Assembly: GCF_025118155.1 (NCBI RefSeq)
Contig: NW_026251395.1
Coordinates: 682,001 to 746,000, forward strand
Length of the DNA stretch: 64,000 nt
Source: Cokeromyces recurvatus
Taxonomy: Eukaryota; Mucoromycota; Mucoromycetes; Mucorales; Mucoraceae
Direction: 5' to 3'
Shown here: piece by piece, positions 11,013-21,068 of the stretch
Position numbering within the stretch: position 1 is the first letter of the stretch
How the letters are laid out: each line of letters begins with the position of its first letter
Position numbers and translations under genes: made by a program
Notes under the pieces: generated by a model
The model's input: only the letters and a program-made list of their open reading frames with translations
Database searches by the model: none
Told to the model about the DNA's origin: nothing

Positions 11013-11099
11013 AAAATAAAGGTTAATAATGTACGAGTATTAATATATATTGTGAATATGGATGATAAGCAATAATATAACAAATTTTATTTGATAATA

Positions 11100-12655
11100 T
11101 AATGATAGACAGAGAATGATTATAGTATCTGTTGTGTATATAATGATGTATTACATAATATCTTATAATGTACAAATCAGAGTCATGAAGAACCGAATGA
11201 TATTATAGTTATTAGTTATACACTTTATGCATACAATATTATTTGATTTCAGTTTATAAGACATTCTTGTGATGAGAAAAAATAATGTTATAATAAATAC
11301 TAACTCTACGAAATAATGATAAGGAAAACATAGTGTAAGGAGCTATTAATGATAAAGATATATGAATTGTAGATTATACCTATTAGTTATATATATATTA
11401 TTGTTATAATATTGTCTAAAATACTAATTTATAAATATAATCATATACTATCTATGTTAACTTTATTCTAATTGGATACACTATATAATATAATGAAATT
11501 CATTTAAGTAGTACATTGAGGAATGAATATAATATAAAGAAGCTGGTTAAAATATAAATCTATATATCAAAAGTGTCTTTCCTATATCATTCACAAGTAT
11601 GAACAAACGAGATTTCATTATTTTGTTTCAAGAAAAATAACCGGCTAGATCAAGCACCAATAATTTAATATTTATTAGAGTTAACTGAGATTAATTCTCA
11701 GTCAGGGCAAAGACTAGAGCTCTAACACAATAATTTTAATTGTTCTATGGGAAATATTCTTCTTTCAAGATATCTTCACTCTGTTCCTGTCTCGAAGTAA
11801 CCCGTTCTCCACAAGATATAAATAAGGATCCATTTTGCACTCATCTTTTGAAAATTCAGTTTTTCATTTTTAATTTTTTAATTTTTAATTTTCATTTTTT
11901 TATTGATAATAAAAGTTTTATAAAGTTTTCACAGATTTATTCTGTCTTATTCTTTTGTTATCTTTGTCTTATCAACAGTATCAAGTATCATTATAGACAT
12001 ACTTGTGTCTTTTGTATATATCTATTTTTATAACTAATACGTGTACTCTGAGTGGAATCAATTTTTTACGCGTACTTGTTGTTATAGAACAAGCTCTGGA
12101 TATAATCATGAGTAATATTATAATAGATGAATTACATAATACAGGATAAAATATAAGCCTGAATATGAAATAAAACTCTGTATATAACATCTTGTAAATA
12201 ATATAAAACTTATTGACATCCAATTGTCTAGATGTATCAATTATAAGACATCGTATCATTTCTAAATATTTATTTTTATAACCTTGATAAAGGATTCAGG
12301 TCGTCTTTGATCCAATAAAATAAAACATAAAAGATATCAGGAACATATACTCAGATTAAACAATATTTTTTATATTTAAAACTTGATCAGATCATTACAA
12401 CACCCAATAGATAATCCATAGATCAGTCTCTTGAATCAACAAGACGTATATCCGAATACTAACACTGTTTCATGACTCATGTTCTTTGACGGTTATTTTT
12501 ATTTCTTTGATTCAGGATTCATTAATATAAATACAAGCAGTTGTTTAGACACAAAATAATCTTTAACTTCTTTCTTTAGCTTTTCTTTTAACTTTATTTA
12601 TTGAATAAAAAACAGTCTCAAACTATACTTCCTTTTGTTCCCTTTCTCTCTTTTT
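11100..12655 (+). repeat. 1.5-kb non-coding repeat B, copy 1
   Basis: The segment is similar, in inverted orientation, to about 44885-46545. Recognisable shared blocks are TGTTGTGTATATAATGATG (11134 onward), GATTTCAGTTTATAAGACAT, GTACATTGAGGAATG, CCGTTCTCCACAAGATA, ATCCATTTTGCACTCAT, the block around GGTCGTCTTTGATCCAATAA, and CAGTCTCAAACTATAC. Divergence is substantial, with indels. No ORF is shared between the copies, so this is not a gene. Boundaries are approximate. It lies upstream of tRNA-His; see the findings for the mirror arrangement at tRNA-Thr. Confidence 0.75.
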
Positions 12656-12858
12656 ATTTTGTCTTTTATCTTTTATTTACCTTCCATCACACTTGTATTA
12701 TCCCAGTTTATCTTACAAAGTTATTTTTATAAGTTTATATTAGATATAGGACTTTTATTAATTATTTTTTCTATACAAGAGTATATATATATATTTTATA
12801 TGTGTAGAAACAGAATCATCACAGAAGTGCACTATACGTTCTATCATGACTATTTATC

Positions 12859-14145
12859 TTATTGAATTAAGTTATAAATCTTACAACCATGACATCTGGT
12901 AAAAGTGAAGGTTTGATTGAAGGCCTCTATGTTGTCTATCAACGCAAACCTTACAGTTTCGTAATCCCTACATAGAGTACATTAAACTCACATAGAATAC
13001 ATTAAAATATACTTGTATCATATGATTTAACTTACTGAAGCCACTGGATTAAGTCATTAGTATTGGTCGTTAATCCGGCAAAATCAACTACGACAATCGC
13101 AATTGGCTTGCTGGAAGTAGACAAAAACTGTAACATGTCTATATTGTATGATAAACTAAGCAATTACATTATATATATATATATATATATTTAGTGTATA
13201 ATACCTTGTGTATTTCCCGAAGTCTTTGGCACATGGATGGGGTTGGCTGTGTCACGGTCTGCAAATGGTTGCTTAGATCTACAAGAGTACGACGCAAATA
13301 CCATATCAACAGAGGAATTTTGGACTAGTCTATCCACCATCGACTCCAAGAGTCGAAGTCTTGTGCTGGCATCCTCCTTCCCTGGTGATTTGCGTACGTA
13401 ACCAATTACTTGGTACATACCCTTTTTCAAATCTTCAATCCGTGCTTTGAATTCTTGGCCCACATTCAACATTATCTTGGCTATCGATTCTGCGTATAAA
13501 TATATAATTATATGAATATACTTTCACGCGCTGCGAGAGTATATTTACCCCGATGTTCTTTCTTGAGCACCCAGAGCAGTCGACGCCTTGTCTTTTGATC
13601 ATTCTTTTGATATTTACGTTGTTGTTCGACAGCAACAAAGTCAAGCTTAGCCATTCCACACCAAGTAGAAAATGATTTCACTGACTTGTCATCAAACAGA
13701 TCAGTGATAATAATTGTTTCTGAATAAATTTCTTTCATTGACATTAACTTGCTCTTGAAATTTTTTTGATTAGGTGGTGCACTGGCTAGACACATTTGAT
13801 TCATATAATTTATAATTTGACTGCGATTTTCTAGTAAAGTTATAAACATTAATATATGATGTATACCATAATTTGCCAAAACAATTTCCATATTCACTTA
13901 CTAAGTATCACCATATCCGCAGATATCTCTGCTTTTTGATGATGATCATTATACAGATGATAATAAGCTGGGTCGCCATGAATCTTTACCTTTGTTTGTA
14001 GCATCGGTTTCTTTGGATCTTCAGTGTAGCATATATCCAACCCGCAGAATGAATCAAGTCTCACTGCGGGTTTTTTCGCAGCTTCATCAGTAATCTCTTC
14101 GTTGTAGAAGATGCACAGAGCATCATTACGGGAGACGTCTGTCAT
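12859..14145 (-). CDS. Uncharacterised protein with a serine-recombinase-like (resolvase-fold) domain
   Basis: Five exons on the minus strand: 13902-14145, 13549-13830, 13205-13489, 13036-13138 and 12859-12967. All junctions are GT-AG and phases close to 340 residues without a stop. The N-terminal 200 residues are of unknown fold. From about residue 210 the protein reads VIGYVRKS, then an Arg/Leu-rich helix, VDMVFASYSC and an RD, then IAIVVVDFAGLTTNTNDLIQ. This order resembles the serine-recombinase catalytic domain: a Y-x-R-x-S nucleophile strand, S-G-x4-R, then the (V/I)xxDRLxR-x4-DL strand and helix. Caution: the second motif has DFAGLTT where active enzymes have DRLxR, so activity is doubtful. 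From memory of Mucorales proteomes this looks like a multicopy family. A C-x2-C pair closes the protein (CHGC). Confidence 0.65.
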
Positions 14146-14152
14146 AGAGGAT

Positions 14153-14245
14153 TGGTCAATGAAAAAAGGATGGTCAATGAAAAAAGGATGGTCAATGAAA
14201 AAAGGGTGGTCAATGAAGAAAGGGTGGTCAATAAAAAAAAAAGGT
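14153..14245. repeat. 18-bp tandem array, about 5 units
   Basis: The unit GGTCAATGAAAAAAGGAT is repeated about five times with minor changes. It grades into looser repeats of GGTTGTTTAAAAAAAAA and GGTTGGTCCA up to about 14450. It lies 8 bases upstream of the start codon of the recombinase-like gene, so it forms or replaces its promoter/leader. The open plus-strand frame that reads MKKGWSMKKGWS is only translation of the repeat. Confidence 0.85.
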
Positions 14246-14530
14246 TGTTTAAAAAAAAAAGATTGTTTAAAAAAAAAGGTTGTTTCTAAAAAAAAAAAGT
14301 TGGTCCGCGATAAGAAAGGTCGGACAATGAAAAAAGGGGTTGGTCATACAACAAGAAAGGTTGGTCCAGGTTGGTCCATATTGGTCAATGTTGGTCCATC
14401 GGAAGAAAGGTTGTACAATAAAAAAAAAGTTGGTCCAGGTTGGTCCACATAAAATTCTCTGATTGGCTGTAGTTTAGTGTAACAGTGATTTTTTTTGGAA
14501 AAGGTTGATCAAGGTTGGTTCATGCTATGA
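14246..14530. repeat. Degenerate GGTTGGTCCA-type minisatellite
   Basis: Continuation of the array with variable A runs. The core TTGGTCCA recurs at about 14366, 14376, 14392 and 14442, and again on the far side of the LINE fragment (about 15103, 15126). This suggests that the LINE tail was inserted within the array. Confidence 0.6.
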
Positions 14531-14721
14531 TTAAATGATTTATTTATTAAAGGAAAAAAAAAAGCGGTCATAATGAGCACAATAGTTTAAATAATTACAT
14601 TGTCCGAACCAGTTCGTGAAGTTAAGAGTAAAAAAAAAACCTCCTAAAAAGCAAGGGATGAAAGAAAAATAGATAAAAAGAAAAAAAATTCGGAAACAAG
14701 ACGGAAACACTAGCATTTTTA

Positions 14722-15119
14722 TCATTGCAACCATTTCACCAAACTAGCACCGATATCAGTTGGAGAGGGGGGAAGATCTTCATCATGGAAAATATGATCC
14801 AATTCATGTAAGATCAGGCAAATTTCAGGCCAACGTACAGACCAGGAAGAGATGGATGGAACATTTTTGGTTTTTTCAGGGGTAATAAATTTAGTAAGAA
14901 AGAAGGAGTGTCTTTTATGGATCTAGGCATTTGTAGACAACGGTGTGTGTGCAGACATTCGGTAGCATGGACACGAGAAAGATTAACTGCAGGATGGAAA
15001 AGACAGGTACGAGGTTTTCCACCAGGGAGCCAACCAAGACGCCAGCGGAGTACCTGACTACGCTCCATACGTGTCATTGGGAGCCATAAAATAGGATCAA
15101 TTACTGGTCCATAATACAA
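14722..15119 (-). mobile_element. LINE (non-LTR retrotransposon) 3' remnant, C terminus of ORF2
   Basis: The minus-strand translation gives RSQVLRWRLGWLPGGKPRTC followed by a Cys/His cluster (CLFHP, then HATECLHTH). I recognise this as the C-terminal zinc-knuckle-type region of fungal LINE reverse transcriptase ORFs. A frameshift near 14815 moves the reading to RWPEICLILHELDHIFHDED and then ALVKW-type sequence ending at TGA 14722-14724. Everything 5' of 15119 is missing, the typical 5' truncation of LINEs. With a frameshift and truncation it cannot encode an active element. Confidence 0.65.
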
Positions 15120-15149
15120 AAGGTTGGTCCATGATACAAAAGGTTGGTT

Positions 15150-15764
15150 AAAATTCTAAAAAACCTTTCCTTAGACAAATTTCAAAGTTTAATGAGTATA
15201 ATTAACACCAAGACTCGCTGCCATGAGTGATCTGGTTCTTTGTTATACAAATGACCCGATACTGCCAATGCTCATGTCACTGATAAGAATGCAATCTAAT
15301 CCTTCAGAATATTGTAAGCATCCTTCATTGCTGACAAATAACTCAGACTTGTAGTTTTACAATCTCTGTCTGTATTTATCTGTTTTGTGTCGCTGTCGAT
15401 AAATGTTGCTCGTTGTCACCATTGGGTAGATATAATACTCTTTAATATTCTGATAAGAAATAAATCTCAATATGTTGATAATTCAAATACAATTAATGCT
15501 GGCTACGTTTTTCTTTAAACATATCATAAAACTAGTTTATGGAATACATTTCATATTGTGTAAATGATTATATTCGTATTCTTTCTTGTACATGACTTGA
15601 ATATCATTTATATGAAGTTGTCCAATTATTTGAATAAATTGGTCATACATTTATATGGATTACACTTGACAGATTGAGAATGGCAAATATCAACAATGAA
15701 CATGTGAATGAAATAATATTAGAACAACACTTTTACTTTTGTATACACATATTAATCTACACTA
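15150..15764. other. Intergenic, no gene seen
   Basis: AT-rich spacer between the minisatellite and the transposase relic. No coding frame, RNA gene or recognisable repeat end is visible. Confidence 0.5.
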
Positions 15765-16390
15765 TATGTAGATGAGGCTGTTTTTCATATTAACTCGAGA
15801 AACAATTAGCTAGATCCACTGTTGGAACACTGCTGAAAACCAAGTCGCCATCCCATACAATTATTGGTGCTATACATTCGTCTAATGTTATCCATGTTGT
15901 TTTGAGGAAATCACCACCAGAAAAGGAGAAGCCGCTAGAAAACAAAAAAAAAAAGGAAATGGTAGTTGCAAAGAAAAAGAGAAAATTGAACAAAGACAAA
16001 GAACGAGCTATAAGTGGGATCATTATACAGGAACCCACTATAAGTAATGTCGATGAAAACAATAAGTCAATAGCAGGAAGCACAACCACCGCTCACTTTA
16101 TCAAGTTCATGAATGAACTTCTTGATGCCATAGATCTTGATAAAAGCTTAAAAAAAAACTATCTTGTTATGGATAATTGTTCAATCCATAAATCGAAGCC
16201 AATGATTAAAAAAATTGAAAGCAGTATAGAGTGATATTTTTAACCCCTTATTCGCCTGAATTGAATCCCATTGAGCTAGTCTTGAGTTATAATAATGGGG
16301 GTGGGGGGGATTGAAGCATCAGCAATTAATGACTGTAGAGAATTTGTCAAACAGAATTGCCGAAGCTTATCAGGAGAATATATTTTATAG
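15765..16390 (+). pseudogene. Tc1/mariner-like (DDE_3) transposase relic
   Basis: The three catalytic blocks can still be read, in different frames. VDEAVFHIN at about 15768 holds the first Asp. LVMDNCSIHKS at about 16164 holds the second Asp, preceded by HTIIGAIHSSNVIHVVLRK and AHFIKFMNELLDAI. IFLTPYSPELNPIELV at about 16230-16278 holds the final acidic residue. Frameshifts or stops separate them, including a TAG just after KIESSI. A tail (INDCREFVKQNC) extends to about 16380. The order and motifs fit the Tc1/mariner superfamily (DDE_3, IS630-like). I did not find terminal inverted repeats. It is dead as a coding gene. Confidence 0.7.
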
Positions 16391-17237
16391 TTTTTCTCCC
16401 TTTCTTCTTGAAGCCACTTCGTTCATAGTCCCATCAAGTTCACCTCTCATTTGTTCTTGCTCAGATGGTTGAGCCTGTTAGTACTTTCGCAATGTCGTAA
16501 GAGTTCCTAAATGAAATGGATCAACCTCTTCAATTCATTACATAGCATCATTGCCTTGTTCGTCGAAAATCTTTCCTTGTCCGTTTTCATAAAAAAAAAG
16601 GTAGTCATCTTAGTTTTAGATTGAAGGTAAAAAAAAAAAAAAGTTACTTGTGATTTAATTTCACAAAAAAAAAAGCTGATTTTTTTTTTTAGAAAAATGC
16701 AAATCAGTCTATGAAAAAGCCGCAGTTTGATTAATTTGATGCTGCGTTCATTGTCTTTTATGTTTATCAGACATTATAAGAAATATATCAAGCTTTTGCT
16801 TTTGCTTTGGATTTTTATATTAAGTTTGTTTATTTATTTATTTTTTATATTTGAAATGTGAATAAGAAACGTAATTGAATAATTAGAAAGACAAACGGCA
16901 TATAGAATTTTTAATAGAGATATTCTTGTAACTTATATCTTTGTCTCAATACAAGCAGCAAGAAGAACATAAAAGTTTTATATAAATATATATGCATATA
17001 TATATATATATTACGCTTAAACACCGTGAATGTACTATTCGAGATACAGAATATATAATGTAGACTAATGAATATTTGGGTGCATTTTTTATTTTATTTT
17101 TTCAAATGTATAAATAAGAAGCCCTTATTTTTAAAAAGTTATTACATTATAGTTTTATTAAGCATGCGTAATAGTTTTTACAATAATGGTTAAAAAAAGT
17201 AAAAAGTATATGGGAATGAAATTGTATAAAAAGGCAG
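16391..17237. other. Intergenic, AT-rich
   Basis: Spacer between the transposase relic and the 3' end of the F-BAR gene, with several A/T runs. No coding signal is seen. Confidence 0.55.
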
Positions 17238-20200
17238 TTAGGGTCGTGGCTGATTATCAAGCATATAATTACCAGGAATCAAGCCCCTCTGACCAGCATT
17301 AACGGGACCTAAACGTTCAGCTTCCCACCATCCATCCATTTGTTTACGAATAATACCAAGGACTTCATCAGCAAAAAAGGACATTTCTCCTTCAATCTAT
17401 ATATATAAAGAATAGTTAGTATTTTTTATAAACTAAATATGTTCAATTTATTTACAGTTGCCTCAAACGGCCATTGAGCTTTTGCATATCCAACAAACTG
17501 ATTGTGATCTGGCATATAATTTTGTGATGTTGTAGCCACTGTTTGCCGTGTGTGCATTGCAGTGGGGTTATTCACGTAATAATTTTTTAGATCAGATTGT
17601 GAAAGTTCTGTTGAAGGTTGTTGATGCATTATATGTTGACTCAAGGGACGTTCTTGCTGTGCAGCAGCTTCTTTCTCCTTCTTTTTTTCTTTTTTATTAG
17701 CAAAAAATCCTAATGAAAATCTTCCGGTTTTACTTTCTTTCGATTTTCCAGATGGTTCTAGATTGTGTTTGTTTTTACCAAACCGTTTTTTGGTATCACT
17801 TTCTTCATCATGCGATTGAAGAGTTTCTTGTTGCTCTGAAGCTTTAGCACCACCATGAGGATGAATCATATTAGGTGGTAAATGTTTTTGATGCCCACTA
17901 AAAGAGTAAGGTTCTGTTACCATATTATTGCCAGATATTATTCCTCTATTATAATTATTCATAGCACCTTCCTGATAGTGTTCATCTTGCCAAGGTGCTG
18001 GACGTATACCTCCATCTTCTAGTAATCCATTTTGATTGCTGATATATCCTCGCATAGTATTTTGTTTATCATCCATATTTAGCTGTTGTGGTGATTGTTT
18101 ATTCTCTTCTACTTTTTGATCTGCAGAGGGAGGTTTGATGGAATTAGGGATTTCGATTTTAAGGGGAACAGCAGGTTTATGTACTTTTGGTATGTGTTTC
18201 TGTGGCACATTGTTTTTCCCAGAGTTAGTTACACTGTCTATTATCGCTGGTGCTACATCATCAGTCTGTTCAGATTGTTGGTTGTTATGAACCGTTATTG
18301 CAGCTTCTTTCATATTGATTCTGGTAGAGACTGCTGTTCCGTCAAACATGGTTGCATTTAATGTACGCACGGGTAATTGTTGAGGTCGACGAATAGATGA
18401 AATAACCCATTTTTCATCCTTGGGTGGTGGTCGTGGTAACCTGTTTTGATATTCATTTATTTTCTTATCCTCCTCATTTTCTTCGTCTTTAATGTCCATA
18501 TCATAGCTGTTTATCAAAGAGGGAGAAGTCGTCGTTTGTTGTACAGATGAATTTTCAGACATGATTAATGATGACGTACGAACATTGACAGTAGGCCTTT
18601 GTTGATTGTTAAGTGCTGTCTCTGGAAGGGTACTACGCAATCCAGTTTTTTCTTTGGAAGTAACAGAGGATGTATTGTAGCTAGGATTCGGCATTGGCTT
18701 ATATTTATTATTTTCTAATTCAGGATTAACGATAAAATCACTATTATTATTAATCGAATCAAGTGAAGATATGTTGTGTGTCTCAGTTGTTAGAAGGGGT
18801 GCAAGTTGAACTATAGAATTGTCTTTTTCTTCTTTAGCCAAATCAAGTTGACTTGATTTTTGTTCCTTATTCATACTTGATGCGTTATGGCTTCTATCCG
18901 AGAAATCATCTGGTGCAGAATGAGATTTTTCTGAAGAATTCTTTTTGGTAGTGCTGGCGGTAGAATTGTTTTTTATTAAAGAGGGATGATTACTAGCTAT
19001 TATTTTATCTTCTCCTGATGAAGCTGGAGGTGTCATGACTTCTTGATTATTAGAACTCTCTTGATTTAGAATTTGTTCGACCTCTTTAATAGCTGTACTA
19101 ACAGGGCCATTACTTTGATCTGTCGTATATGTTGCAGTAGGTATCATTTGTGGTCGATTATTAAGAGCTAGTTCACTTTTTTCATCAGAAGATTGAGCTA
19201 CCTTATTTTCAGCCTTTGGTGCCGTTACATTTTGGACTTCTAACTGTTGAAGCTGTTGCTCAACTGATTTCAACTCTTCATCAGGATTCGTTATAATTGT
19301 AGTAGCGAATGATTGTTGAGAGGGTGAATTTTTATTTCCATTATTTTCCCTAATTGCTCGAGAAATGGATGAAGACAGAGACTGATCTAAATTATTATTC
19401 TCATTATTTGACAATGATGAGGTATGAGAGTTCGTAGGATTTATTGAAGGAAAATGATAAAAAGTTTCATATGCCAAGGGGCCTAAATAATGTTATTAAA
19501 GAGACATGTTTAGCAATTAATTCCTTGTAAATACCTGGTACTCTATTTCCTGTTCCATAACGCTGTACAAATGCTGTAATATCCTTCTGTACATCGATGA
19601 GTTCTAAAGCTGAACGAATACGATCACAACACTAATATATACATACATTTATATCATATAAAATAAGACATTTAATAACGTAATATAGTGTATATTTGTA
19701 TTAACCTCCTCATCAGTACTGAATGTGCTTGTCATTATATTAGCATAACTAATGATAGAGCGATTGATTCATGTTAAGTTTGTTGATTACTACATACATA
19801 TAAACTTACGACCAAAGTGTGCTCCTTAAATAAGTCATTCTTTTTATTTCCATTTCTTGAAATATATCTACACTTGATGACCAATTATTTACCCATTCCT
19901 TATTTACTGTATTAAAATTATCTACGGATCGCCTATATACTTGCTCTGATACAATATCAGTCTATTTTTTATATATGCATAAATTTAAATTTACCAGCAA
20001 CCATGACTAATCTCCTTTGTTCTTCAATTTCCTTTTCGATCTATTAAAAATATGGTGAGACAAGGAAAAAAAAAGGAAAAAAAGAAAAAAAAAAAGAGTA
20101 TCATATTAATCTATTTTTACTTGGGTAGCTTTTTCTGTTAAAAAGTCATCATTATTTTTTAAATCATAAAGATATTTTTCCATCGTTTTAAGCTTTGTAC

Positions 20201-20955
20201 ATTCGGTTGAATAATACTCCTTTGTCTAAAGATATACATGTGTATGTATGTATGTATGTATTTGAGTATATATGGAACATAGTGTTGAATATTAGCTTAC
20301 CCGTACAACATCAGTTTCGTGTAAGCTCCAAAGCTGCCTAGAATTCTCTATCTGTTGCTGATGCTATATTTATATTTAATATAGAACAATAATGATAACA
20401 AAAACTACTATTACTACTACTACAAAAAAAAAAGTTTACCATTTTACGCATATCTCTTTGATCTCTTAAAAACCCGTCCAGCGGTGCTTCTAAATGATCT
20501 TTTAATTGTTGAGCTAAATCAATATGAGCCCGAGCAGTAATTTCAAGAGTTGCAGGAATACGTGATAAAGTGTCTGCAAAGCTATTTTCCTCAAATATTC
20601 CAATCTTATTAATACTTATTGCTAACTTTAAAAGTTTTTCACCATATTCTTGTTCAATATTAGCTCTAATAAAACAAAAACAAAAAAAAAAAAAAAAAAG
20701 GTAAGCTTTGTAAGTATAAAGTATAAACGTAATAACAATTACCGAAGTTCATATAACTTTTTGATCTCTTCACATGTGTCTTTTGACTTTCTTAGTCGAT
20801 TTAAAATGACATCAATGCCTTTATTATGGTCATCCTACACATCTAATTAATTTAATGGGTAAAGATTTTTTTTTTTTTCATTTAATATCTACCCAGAATG
20901 CTTCTGAAAAGTTTAAGCCTGGAGGTAATCGTTGTTGGATTGCACCAGAAGCCAT
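17238..20955 (-). CDS. F-BAR and SH3 domain protein (Cdc15/Imp2/Hof1-Bzz1 type)
   Basis: Eleven exons on the minus strand: 20893-20955, 20743-20834, 20440-20665, 20301-20363, 20121-20225, 19995-20040, 19810-19945, 19706-19748, 19535-19631, 17456-19482 and 17238-17396. Phases close to 1018 residues. Residues 1 to about 285 form an F-BAR domain: LNFSEAFWDDHNKGIDVIL, EQEYGEKLLKLA, AEQVYRRSVDNFN and RMTYLRSTLW. The single long exon 10 encodes about 675 Ser/Asn/Gln-rich, mostly disordered residues with a Pro-rich patch (RLPRPPPKDEKW). The C terminus is an SH3 domain (YAKAQWPFEA, FFADEV, GWWEAE, GLIPGNYM). F-BAR/SH3 proteins bend membrane and recruit actin regulators at endocytic sites or the cytokinetic ring; which of these applies is not resolved here. 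Confidence 0.9.
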
Positions 20956-21034
20956 TTCAGCTTTTTTTTTAACCAAAAAAAAAAAAAAAAAAAAGAACCT
21001 GAATAAAGGTTAAAAATAGATTAAAATAAACACG

Positions 21035-21068
<34 letters not shown>

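Noticed and set aside
14111..14452. 113-codon ORF reading MKKGWSMKKGWS repeats
   Set aside because: It is only the translation of the 18-bp tandem array and its degenerate continuation; no conserved protein texture.
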